Assembly: GCF_042666235.1 (NCBI RefSeq)
Contig: NZ_JBHTFQ010000005.1
Location: forward strand, 1-64,000
Direction: 5' to 3'
DNA: 64,000 nt
DNA from: Halodurantibacterium daqingensis
GTDB lineage: Bacteria; Pseudomonadota; Alphaproteobacteria; Rhodobacterales; Rhodobacteraceae
Shown in pieces: positions 9,277-17,131 of this stretch. The translations under genes were made by a program, and so were the position numbers. Position 1 is the first letter of the stretch. Each line of letters opens with the position of its first letter. The notes beneath the pieces were generated by a model that was given only the letters and a program-made list of their open reading frames with translations, did no database searches and was not told where the DNA came from.

Positions 9277-10164
9277 TCATGCCTCCGATGTGCCGCGGGT
9301 GACGACGCGTCCGATGACGCTCACGAGTTTGTCCAGAAGCAGACCGACCACGCCGATATAGACCAGCGCCACGATGATGTCGGACAGGCGCGACGAGTTC
9401 CACGCATCCCAGATGAAGAATCCGATCCCGACCCCGCCGGTCAGCATCTCGGCGGCAACGATCGCAAGCCAGGACAGGCCCACGCCGATCCGAAGGCCCG
9501 AAAAGATGTAGGGCGCAGCGGCAGGCACCATGATCTTGAAGAAGAACTCGATCTGGCTCAGACGCAGCACCTGGGCCACATTGCGGTAATCCTGCGGAAT
9601 GTTGCGCACCCCGGCCGCCGTGTTGATGATGATGGGCCAGATCGCCGTGATGAAGATCACGAAAATGGCCGATGGGCGGCTGTCCATGAAGGCGGCGAGG
9701 CTGATCGGCAGCCATGCGAGCGGCGGAACCGTCCGCAGCACCTGAAAGATCGGATCGAGTCCGCGCATCATCCAGACCGACTGGCCGATCACCGCGCCGA
9801 TCAGAACGCCGATCACGGCGGCAAGGCCGAAGCCATAGGCAACCCGTTCCAGCGAAGTCAGAACCCGCCAGCCAAGGCCGATGTCCTGGCTGCCATGGAC
9901 ATAGAAGGGCTCGAGGATCAGATCCGAGGAATCCGCCCAGACCACCGAGGGGGCCGGCAGGTTGGACCCCGGCGCGGAAAAGGCGGCCTCCCAGACTGCA
10001 AGGATCACCAGAAGCACCACCAGCGGCGGCAGGACGTTCACCGCCAGCGCCTTGGCCCAGCCCGCAAGCGCAGGCGCGCGGCCGACGGGCGGGGGCAGGG
10101 CGGTGATGGTTGCGCCCGGGGCGGGCGCTGTGGCAGCGGGTTTGAGTTTCGCAACTGCTGACAT
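9277..10164 (-). CDS. nrtB: nitrate ABC transporter, permease
   Basis: 295-residue inner-membrane permease of the NrtB/SsuC class. A proline/alanine-rich N-terminus precedes the first membrane span (VLPPLVVLLVILAVWEAAF). The EAA-like loop lies around RNIPQDYRNVAQVLRLSQIE, where the ATPase docks. About six hydrophobic spans are visible. It starts nine bases after the nrtA stop, and its own stop lies within the start region of the ATPase gene. Confidence 0.93.
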   Translation of the reverse strand: MSAVAKLKPAATAPAPGATITALPPPVGRAPALAGWAKALAVNVLPPLVVLLVILAVWEAAFSAPGSNLPAPSVVWADSSDLILEPFYVHGSQDIGLGWRVLTSLERVAYGFGLAAVIGVLIGAVIGQSVWMMRGLDPIFQVLRTVPPLAWLPISLAAFMDSRPSAIFVIFITAIWPIIINTAAGVRNIPQDYRNVAQVLRLSQIEFFFKIMVPAAAPYIFSGLRIGVGLSWLAIVAAEMLTGGVGIGFFIWDAWNSSRLSDIIVALVYIGVVGLLLDKLVSVIGRVVTRGTSEA

Positions 10165-10173
10165 GATCGCCTC

Positions 10174-11466
10174 CTACACCATCGCCTTGATGGCCAGATC
10201 GTCGAGATAGGCAGACGGGTTCGCGGGATCGAAGGTCTTGCCGTCGAAGAAGGTCTCGACCCCGCGCGAGTCGCCCAGTTGCGTGGTGTCGTTTCCAAGC
10301 GCGCGCGCCGCTTCAAGCCACAGATCCGAGCGGTTGGTATTGGCCACCACCGCGGCCATGTCGAGGCTGGCCGGCTGATACCCCCAGCGAATGTTCTCGG
10401 TCAGGAACCAGGTATCGAGGCTTTTCCACGGGAAGGATGTGCGGCCGTTCTCGCCCCAGAACTTCATCTGCAGCCCGGTCCCGGTGGCGATGCGGCCGTT
10501 GCCATAGTTCACATCGCCCTTCAGGCGGCCAAGGATATCGGCGGGCGGCACGTTGTACCATTGGCGGCGCCCGACGATCTGCGCGAGTTCCTCCTTGTTG
10601 GCCAAGTCGTCGCACCACATCTGCGCCTCCATGACCGCCATCAGCAGGGCCCGGGTCGCAACGGGATTGGCATCCACCCAGTCGGCGCGCATACCCAGCA
10701 CCTTTTCGGGATGATTTGCCCACAGTTCGCCCGTGGTCAGCGCGGTAAAGCCAATGCCCTGGTTGACAAGCTGTTCGTTCCACGGCTCGCCCACGCAGAA
10801 GCAATCCATGTTGCCCACCCGCATGTTGGCGACCATCTGGGGCGGCGGCACGACGATGACGCTTACATCCGTATCGGGATTGATCCCGCCGGCCGCCAGC
10901 CAGTAGCGAAGCCACAGATCATGCGTGCCTCCGGGGAAGGTCATGGCGGCGGTGACCTCTTCCCCCCGTGCGCGTTTCGCCGCGAAAGCGTCTTTCAGCG
11001 CGCCGCTGTCAAGCGCAACGCCCGTATCCGCGTAGTCCTGCGCGACCGAGATGCCCTGACAATCCTCGTTCAGGCTCAGCAGGTTGTACATCGGGGTCGG
11101 CTGGTTGTTCTGCATCACGGTGCCCAGCGTGTACTGGAACACCTTGGGCCGCAGGATATGTCCGCCGTCGATCCCGCCGCGCGCCGCCCCCAGGGCCATG
11201 TTGTCCCGCGTGGCACCCCAGCTTGCCTGTTTCTCGATCTTCATCCGGTCGAGGCCGTGCTTGGCATAGAAGCCCTTGACCTCGGCGATGATCAGCGGGG
11301 CGCTGTCGGTCAGGGCGATGTACCCCAACGTCGCACCGCGTACTTCGGGCGCGGATGTCGTTGCCCATGCGCCACCGGGGATCAGCGATCTGGCGGCCGC
11401 CAATGTTGCGGCTGCGCCCGTTGTGGCGCGCAGGAAGGAGCGGCGGGAAAAGGCGGAATGTGGCAC
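10174..11466 (-). CDS. nrtA: nitrate ABC transporter, substrate-binding protein
   Basis: 430 residues, the periplasmic nitrate/nitrite receptor of the NrtA/CmpA family. The N-terminus carries a Tat signal (SRRSFLRA, then a hydrophobic run to AWA), so it is exported folded. Family features include LGYIALTDSAPLIIAEVKG and FCVGEPWNEQLV, the ligand-pocket region also found in NasS. The start is GTG at 11466, with GGAG seven bases upstream. It follows a 270-base leader with hairpins, the expected target of NasT-type antitermination. Confidence 0.95.
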   Translation of the reverse strand: MPHSAFSRRSFLRATTGAAATLAAARSLIPGGAWATTSAPEVRGATLGYIALTDSAPLIIAEVKGFYAKHGLDRMKIEKQASWGATRDNMALGAARGGIDGGHILRPKVFQYTLGTVMQNNQPTPMYNLLSLNEDCQGISVAQDYADTGVALDSGALKDAFAAKRARGEEVTAAMTFPGGTHDLWLRYWLAAGGINPDTDVSVIVVPPPQMVANMRVGNMDCFCVGEPWNEQLVNQGIGFTALTTGELWANHPEKVLGMRADWVDANPVATRALLMAVMEAQMWCDDLANKEELAQIVGRRQWYNVPPADILGRLKGDVNYGNGRIATGTGLQMKFWGENGRTSFPWKSLDTWFLTENIRWGYQPASLDMAAVVANTNRSDLWLEAARALGNDTTQLGDSRGVETFFDGKTFDPANPSAYLDDLAIKAMV

Positions 11467-11484
11467 GGGAAGCTCCGGTTACCG

Positions 11485-11500
11485 GCAGGCCAATGCCTGC
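11485..11500 (-). promoter_or_regulatory. leader hairpin 5' of nrtA
   Basis: GCAGGC-AUUG-GCCUGC in the transcript: a perfect six-base stem with a four-base loop, ending 18 bases before the nrtA start codon. A second small stem (CCGG-UAA-CCGG) follows directly and runs into the ribosome-binding GGAG. No uridine run follows, so it is not a plain terminator. It could affect translation or be part of the nitrate-responsive leader. Confidence 0.45.
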
Positions 11501-11637
11501 AGCAGGGGTCAGAAGGAACGCGCAGGCGCATGGAAGCGCCGGGGGCGTGGCGATGGTTCTGGAGGTTTCGCGTCAGTGCGAATGAAGCGGGAAGCAGGCT
11601 TGCGCAGCTTTCCGATCGTCCTGGATCCGACCCCTTT

Positions 11638-11668
11638 GCCGGATATCCCATGGATGCGACGTTCCGGC
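11638..11668 (-). promoter_or_regulatory. leader hairpin in the nasS-nrtA gap
   Basis: In the transcript GCCGGA pairs perfectly with UCCGGC across 19 bases, and an inner AUCC/GGAU stem extends it. It lies in the middle of the 270-base leader. NasT homologues bind paired RNA hairpins in such leaders to prevent termination, so this is a candidate element; I did not find a clear six-base loop with A1 and G4, the usual ANTAR target. Confidence 0.4.
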
Positions 11669-11736
11669 CGAATCGTCAAAGAGAGACTGATCTGTCGTGC
11701 TCGCTCAGCCCGAAACGCGCGTGAGCGCCGAAATTT

Positions 11737-12906
11737 TCAGCGGTTGCCGGCGCTCGGGTCGAAAATCTGACCGTCAAAGAAACGGTCCGGGGGCAGGATC
11801 ATCGTGCCGCGTTCGGAGGCCACCGCCGTCGGATGGTCAAGCGCGCCCTCAAGCTTCTCGGATGCGCCAGGCAGGTCCGCACCCACGCTGCGCAGGTTCA
11901 GCCGGTAAAGATCGGTCCGGCAGATGGCTTTGGCAGCCGCCATGGCCAGCGCCGGATCCTGTCCATGCCGTCTGGCAAGCCGGGCCGCAAACCATGCCGC
12001 CTGAGAGCGCCAGGGAAAGCTGGCTGCGCCTTCGTGGAACCGGATCATGTCGGGCACCTTGCGCAATTCGCCCCGGGACGAGAGGATCATTTCTCCGCGC
12101 AATGTCCGGTCCAGAAGCTCGGCCGGGGCATTGACATAGTCGCGCCGGGCCAGAAGGTCCGACGCCATCTGCCGGTTGCCCGGCAAGCTCAGCCATCTGC
12201 CCGCGCGCCAGATCGCGCGCATCAGGGCGGCGGTCGGTTCGGGCCGCGCTTCGGCCCAGTCGTGGCAGACCGCGAGAACCTTTTCCGGGGCCGCAGCCCA
12301 GATGGCGCGGCTGGGCAGCAGAAGCGCACCCACCCCGCTTTCGACCGCGACCGATCCCCAGGGCTCGCCAACACAGAAGGCATCCACCTCACCCGCCGCA
12401 AGCGCATCGGCCATGCGCGGCGGCGGGATCGTGCAAAGCTCGTATTCCACCGGGACAGCGCGCAGCCAGTAGTCCACCAGCGCCGCGTGGGTCGAGAAGG
12501 GAAAGGGCACGCCTATGCGCAACGGTCGCGATGCGGCACGGGCCAGATCATCCGCCGCCGCGCGCGCATCGTCAAAGCCAAAGCCATGGCCGGCCGCCCG
12601 CAGCGCCTCGGCCAGGGCCGCCGAAACGCCGAACACATCGCCGTTCATCGACAGCACCTGCAGGATGTCGACGCGCGCCGCCGCACCGCCCAGACCCATC
12701 GCCATTGCGACCGGCAGCGGGGCAAGCATCTGCGCCGCCTCGACCTGTCCCCAGAGCAGCATGTCGCGCAGGCTGGACCACGACGGCGCGGCCTTCAGTT
12801 CCAGCGCCAACCCCTCGGCACTGGCAAATCCCAACTCCTTGGCGATGGCCAGCGGCGCCATGTCCAGAAGCGGAACGAACCCAAGGCGCAGCGGGATCGG
12901 GTTCAT
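11737..12906 (-). CDS. nasS: nitrate sensor NasS
   Basis: 389 residues, homologous to NrtA (LGFVPLLDMAPLAIAKELGF near the start, FCVGEPWGSVAVESGVG in the middle) but lacking a signal peptide, so it is cytoplasmic. In the NasS-NasT pair, NasS holds the antiterminator NasT inactive until nitrate or nitrite binds. The start at 12906 overlaps the nasT stop as ATGA, making a coupled nasTS unit. The next gene downstream is nrtA after a structured leader. Confidence 0.93.
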   Translation of the reverse strand: MNPIPLRLGFVPLLDMAPLAIAKELGFASAEGLALELKAAPSWSSLRDMLLWGQVEAAQMLAPLPVAMAMGLGGAAARVDILQVLSMNGDVFGVSAALAEALRAAGHGFGFDDARAAADDLARAASRPLRIGVPFPFSTHAALVDYWLRAVPVEYELCTIPPPRMADALAAGEVDAFCVGEPWGSVAVESGVGALLLPSRAIWAAAPEKVLAVCHDWAEARPEPTAALMRAIWRAGRWLSLPGNRQMASDLLARRDYVNAPAELLDRTLRGEMILSSRGELRKVPDMIRFHEGAASFPWRSQAAWFAARLARRHGQDPALAMAAAKAICRTDLYRLNLRSVGADLPGASEKLEGALDHPTAVASERGTMILPPDRFFDGQIFDPSAGNR

Positions 12907-13478
12907 GACAACAGCCCCGCAGCCGTGACGATGGCAGCGGCCAGATCGGCCACCTTGCGGCCCTGATCCATCGCCGTCCTGCGCATGAGCGCATAGGCCT
13001 CGTCCTCGCTGATGCCGCGGGCCTTCATCAGAATGCCCTTGGCCCGGTCGATCAGCTTGCGTTCCTCAAGCGCGCGGCGGGTCGTTTCCAGTTCAAGGCG
13101 CATGCGGCGGAACATCTGAAACCGCGCTATCGCCGCGTCCATCACCGCCGCCACCCGGTCGGGTTGAAGCCCGTCGATGACATAGGCCGATACGCCCGCC
13201 TCGATCGCCTGCTGCGTCAGGTCACGGTCGGTCCGGTCCACGAAGAACGCCACCGGCCGGTCCATGGGACCCGAGGCAAGCGCCATTTCCTCCAGCGTGT
13301 CGCGTGACGGGTCTGCCATGTCGATCAGCACGATGTCGGGCGCGATGTCGCGCACACGGCGGGCAAGGCCCGCGCTCTCGCTGATGACCGTCACCTGATG
13401 GCCCAGGGGATGCAGGCTATCGATCACGAGCCGCGCTCGTGTCGGATCCGGTTCGACGATGACGATGTGAAGCTGCAT
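12903..13478 (-). CDS. nasT: ANTAR-domain antiterminator NasT
   Basis: 191 residues. A receiver-like N-terminal domain (LHIVIVEPDPTRARLVIDSL; VLIDMADPSRDTLEEM) is followed by a C-terminal ANTAR RNA-binding domain (LEERKLIDRAKGILMKARG, then EDEAYALMRRTAMDQGRKV). It is expected to bind leader RNA hairpins of the nrt-nir-nas operon and let transcription proceed when released from NasS. The start at 13478 fits the homologous N-terminus, though its ribosome-binding site is weak. Longer in-frame starts would add a proline/arginine-rich tail without family support. Confidence 0.93.
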   Translation of the reverse strand: MQLHIVIVEPDPTRARLVIDSLHPLGHQVTVISESAGLARRVRDIAPDIVLIDMADPSRDTLEEMALASGPMDRPVAFFVDRTDRDLTQQAIEAGVSAYVIDGLQPDRVAAVMDAAIARFQMFRRMRLELETTRRALEERKLIDRAKGILMKARGISEDEAYALMRRTAMDQGRKVADLAAAIVTAAGLLS

Positions 13479-14718
13479 GCCCGGCGCCCGCTGTGGAATG
13501 ACCTCAAGTCCACGCGGCGGGCGGCAAGGCAAGATCATTTGCCCTCCGCCGGTCCCGCATCGCAAAACTGATGAATTATGCGGCAGCGAACGCCTGGTGC
13601 GCCTGATTGATGTGCATTGGTGTCGTGGTCGAAGGGGCCAGCGACGCGCGTCCATCCCGGAATCGCTCCCTGCCGGTGCGAGATGTCTCCCACGCCGCCG
13701 CGCGCATGCTCTCCCGCGCCCGAGCAGACCCGGCGCGCCGGTCACCCAAAAAGCCTGGCAATTAGCGTTTTCCCCGGGCGCGGAGGCCCCGTCGAATTGC
13801 GCATCGCTATCGGTCTGCGGGCCGGCAAAGCTGGATTGAAGAATCCACGACCACCTGGCCGTCAGGATCGGGATCAAGGCCGCGCAGCCGCCCCCACCTG
13901 GTCAGAGGGCAGGCCTAGCGCAGTTCCCTCGATGCCCTTTCCGCACGCGTCCGAGGCACAAGAAACCGGCTCGCAGCGGCTCGATGCCCCTCGGTCCAGC
14001 AGTTCGCGTCTGGCGGGCCGGTTTTGGAGAGCGGACTGACACCGCAGGACCGGCACGATCCAGGCCATGCGCAGCGTCTGCGACCGGATCACTCGCCTGG
14101 GAGCGGCGCGGCGATCGATGGCCATGGTCGTCGCTGCGATCGGGATGCGCGACGGCGGGGAGAAGATTCTGTTTGACCGCCATGCCCGAACGGGGCGCAA
14201 AGGCGACGACCCGAGGCAGTTTTTTCGAGGGTCATTGCAGACTGCAGCATCACGCCGCGCCGCGAAGAGGTCCTGGGCATACTGTTCCACATGGTCCTCC
14301 GACCAACCGGCCACGTCTCGTCGCCCGATGATGCAACGCGGCGACGGCAACCGCCCTGAACGAGGATCTGCGCCACGCTGAACTTGCGCTGCCGCATGTG
14401 CCGGAAGATGCGCTGCAAAGGGGAGGTGCCTCGGTTGCGAAAGCTCCGGATCATGCCTCTTCACACCGTGCAGTTGAAGCCCTGGACGCACCGGTTCGAA
14501 ATACGGCACCTCACGTCCTGTGAATACTTATTATGTTACGCCAGTCACGGCAGCTCATCCCCACCGGGCTCCGGCCCCGGAACCTTTGCCGCGGCCATGA
14601 AGGGAACATGGCACAGCCGGCCGCAAGAAGTCCCGGCGCGCCGGTGCCGCAAGCTGCGGCATCCGGACGTGCCACGGCCCCCCCGATCATTCGCGGTATG
14701 CGCGGCGGGCGGTTTTGC
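13479..14718. other. 1.2-kb gap without a convincing gene
   Basis: This gap lies upstream of nasT. Frames on both strands are arginine/proline rich and match no family. One minus-strand frame from 14454 begins MIRSFRNRGT, like the start of HigB/RelE toxins, but the similarity ends after ten residues. The nasT promoter must lie here; no clear promoter or sigma-54 site was seen. It may be decayed mobile DNA. Confidence 0.5.
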
Positions 14719-15504
14719 TCAGCAGGCCAGTCCCCGTGCTTCCAGCCAGGCGACCGAGGGCAGGATCCCGTCCTTGTCACGCAGCTCGAGGATCAGCCGG
14801 GGGTTGCTGTCAAGTTCGGCAAGGGCGCGGAACACCGCATGCCAGGAGATCGTGCCCTCGCCGATGCTCCAGTGCCGGTCGGCATAGCCATCGGCATCCT
14901 GCAGATGGATGTGCTGCAGCGCGGCACCGGCACGGCGGACGAAGTAATCAACCGGCGGCGCGCCGGTCGAACCGAAGGCGTAATGGGCATGTCCGGTATC
15001 GACCGAAAGCGCCACCGACGACGAGGCGAAGCTTTCGGCAAGGGTTGCGCGGATGTCCGGATCCTTGTCCATGATATTTTCGATCACCAGGGTGACGCCC
15101 ACCTCCTCGGCCCGTTTCACCACGGCCTCAAGCGTCTGATGGCTGTGCTCGATAACGTTCTGGTAAGCGACCCGCCCCGCGAAGTTGTCGAGGTTGTGGT
15201 AGTCCCAGGTGATATAGGGCGAATGGATCACCATCTGCGTGGCGCCCAGGTAATCGCAGACCTCGAGCCCCTGCATCATCCGTCGGGCCACAACCTTGCG
15301 GATTTCGGCATCTGCGCTTGCAATATGCAGGCCCCAGAACGGGCCATGGATGCCCAGTCGGCCCTGGTATCCGGCAAGAAGCGCACGGGCACGCTCGGCA
15401 ATGGGCGCCCAGTCCTGATCAAGCGCTCCGGGGACGCAGAAATCCTGCAGGCTCTCCAGGTCGGCAACGGTCATCGCGGCGCCAAGAAGGGGCAGATCGG
15501 GCAT
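14719..15504 (-). CDS. sugar phosphate isomerase/epimerase (AP endonuclease 2-like TIM barrel)
   Basis: 261 residues. The fold is recognised from metal-site motifs of the family: LGIHGPFWGLHI near the start, MVIHSPYITWDYHN, LVIENIMDKDPD (Glu ligand), LSVDTGHAHYAFG (Asp and His ligands) and HIHLQDADGYADRHWSIGEGTI. These enzymes isomerise or epimerise sugars or inositol derivatives using a divalent metal; the substrate is unknown. It ends an operon with a HAD phosphatase and the remains of a glycerophosphodiesterase gene. The start at 15504 gives the family-like N-terminus and lies 13 bases after the upstream gene. Confidence 0.85.
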   Translation of the reverse strand: MPDLPLLGAAMTVADLESLQDFCVPGALDQDWAPIAERARALLAGYQGRLGIHGPFWGLHIASADAEIRKVVARRMMQGLEVCDYLGATQMVIHSPYITWDYHNLDNFAGRVAYQNVIEHSHQTLEAVVKRAEEVGVTLVIENIMDKDPDIRATLAESFASSSVALSVDTGHAHYAFGSTGAPPVDYFVRRAGAALQHIHLQDADGYADRHWSIGEGTISWHAVFRALAELDSNPRLILELRDKDGILPSVAWLEARGLAC

Positions 15505-15517
15505 GATGGTTCTCTTT

Positions 15518-16192
15518 TCAGGCAGCAAGGGAAAGGGACAGACACGAAAGCAGATTGTGGAACTCGGCCATGCCATGCACCACATGATCGGCACCGGCGG
15601 CATGCAGCGCCACTGCATGCCCCGCACGGTGGTCCGAAGGGCCGATGAAGCCCACGGCCAGACACCCTGCGGCGGTGGCGCAGCGGATGCCGTGGACATT
15701 GTCATCGATGAAGATCGCCTTATCTGGCGCGATGCCAAGCTGTGCGGCCGCATGAAGCGCGAGGTCGGGTGCGGGCTTGGGGGCAGCGACATGATCGGCG
15801 GAATAGACATGGTTCCCGAACCGCGCCGCCAGCGGCGTGCGGTGCAACGAACGCTCCAGCCGCGTGATGGACGAATTCGAACAGATTGCAACAGGCACGG
15901 GGTAGTCGTTCAGCACCGCTTCGATCCCCGAAACATGGGGGATGTGCCGGTCGAACATCGCGAACAGCAATCGGTCGCTTGTGGCATGAACCGCAGCCGC
16001 ATCAAGCCCAAGCCGCGCCATGAAGGCCCGGCTGTCGGCTGCGGCCGAGCCGGAAAAGATCCGGGCCGCTTCCGCCCCGGTCATGGGGTGGCCCGCCTCC
16101 GAAATCGCCTGCGCGAGCGCCGCGCACCCCAGGGGTTCACTGTCGATCACCACGCCGTCGCAATCGAAAAGGATCGCCGCATAACGTCTCAT
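15518..16192 (-). CDS. HAD-family phosphatase
   Basis: 224 residues. HAD motif I is ILFDCDGVVIDSEPLG (8-23), motif II VAICSNSS, and motifs III/IV are PAPDLALHAAAQLG and KAIFIDDNVHGI. It is a beta-phosphoglucomutase/phosphoglycolate phosphatase-like member, likely dephosphorylating a small phosphorylated sugar or polyol in the cytoplasm. Its start overlaps the stop of the truncated glycerophosphodiesterase frame (ATGA at 16189-16192). This suggests the original operon handled glycerophosphodiesters or related phosphosugars. Confidence 0.9.
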   Translation of the reverse strand: MRRYAAILFDCDGVVIDSEPLGCAALAQAISEAGHPMTGAEAARIFSGSAAADSRAFMARLGLDAAAVHATSDRLLFAMFDRHIPHVSGIEAVLNDYPVPVAICSNSSITRLERSLHRTPLAARFGNHVYSADHVAAPKPAPDLALHAAAQLGIAPDKAIFIDDNVHGIRCATAAGCLAVGFIGPSDHRAGHAVALHAAGADHVVHGMAEFHNLLSCLSLSLAA

Positions 16193-16806
16193 GACGGGCC
16201 GTTCTCGGCCAGAAGGTGCCGCACGAGGACCGGATCATCTGACACGACAAACGCCGGATTTCGGGTGATCCAGCGCCGGATCAGATCAGGATCGTTCAAC
16301 GTCCAGACCGAGCAGGCGTCCGCGGGGCGCAGCGCGGAAATGGTCTCGAACTCGGCCTCGTAAAGCGCGTGGTGGATGCCGACGATATCGACCAGATCGG
16401 CAACCGTGGTCAGTAAGGCAGCAATCCCACCCTGTTGCGCGGCCCAGTCGGCGTTGACGGAAATCAGCCGCCGAAGCGCGGGCGCGCGGTCACGGATTTC
16501 GCCGACCACGGAAATGTCGAAGCTGTGCAGCGCGGCGCGCTGCGTCAGGTCGTGCCGGTCAAGCGCCTCGGCCGCGCGGGCAACCAGACCGGGATAGGGC
16601 TTGCCATCCGTGTCCGATTTCAGCTCGACCCAGGGTTCGATCCGCGGATCCCGCGCCAGGATCTCCAGCACCTCGTCCAGCGTGGGAATATGTTCGTCCG
16701 TCAGTGCCCCGTCGGGGCCGCGCAACCGCGCCCTGCGCCGCGCCTCGGGCGTCTCAGGGCCCGGACCGGGCCGGTCTGGTCCGTGGTCCGGTCGAGCGTC
16801 GCATCA
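16189..16806 (-). pseudogene. 5'-truncated, frameshifted glycerophosphodiester phosphodiesterase
   Basis: The last 178 codons read as the C-terminal two thirds of a GDPD-family enzyme (IPTLDEVLEILARDPRI, WVELKSDTDG, AALHSFDISVVGEI, CSVWTLNDPDLIRRWI). Just upstream, in another frame, stands the family motif DATLDRTTDQTGPV, so a frameshift separates the two. Everything before that motif, including the N-terminal His-Arg-Gly catalytic start, is gone: the sequence runs directly into a truncated ABC ATPase gene at about 16805. A functional product is unlikely. Confidence 0.8.
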
Positions 16807-17073
16807 GATCATGGCGATGCGGGCGCCCCGCACCTTTTCCACGCTGCGGACCGGCGCGCCGATCAGTTCCAGCCCGTCAACCCGCACCGATCCGCTGACG
16901 CTTGCCTTGCCCGGCAGCAGTCCCAGCGCAGCAAGCCATGTCACCGACTTGCCACAACCGCTTTCGCCGACAAGGCCCACGGCTTCACCTCGGGCGATGT
17001 CCAGATCGATGCCGTGAAGCACCTGGGTGCCGTCGAAGGCGACCTTCAGATCGCGGATCGAGACGAACGCCAT
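16804..17073 (-). pseudogene. truncated peptide-type ABC transporter ATPase
   Basis: 89 codons of a DppD/OppD-type ATPase. The start matches (MAFVSIRDLKVAFDG), Walker A GESGCGKSVT is intact, and the frame stops right after VRGARIAMI, where family members continue FQDP. The signature and Walker B are missing, so no ATPase can be made. The break coincides with the truncated 5' end of the glycerophosphodiesterase gene, showing a deletion that removed the rest of this gene and probably the permeases. GGAGG seven bases before the ATG and a hairpin upstream are intact. Confidence 0.85.
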
Positions 17074-17099
17074 GCTGTCCTCCTGTCGTTCCGAGGGAA

Positions 17100-17120
17100 G
17101 GGGCGCCCGCGCGGCGCCCC
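17100..17120 (-). terminator. hairpin after the peptide-binding protein gene
   Basis: A perfect eight-base stem GGGGCGCC/GGCGCCCC with a five-base loop, in the 58-base gap after the binding-protein stop. No strong uridine run follows, so it probably stabilises the upstream message or partially attenuates transcription rather than ending it. Confidence 0.6.
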
Positions 17121-17131
17121 CCGCTTCTGGC

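Noticed and set aside
11455..11470. TGTGGCAC near the nrtA start as a sigma-54 -24 element
   Set aside because: It is on the wrong strand and has no correctly spaced -12 TTGC element.
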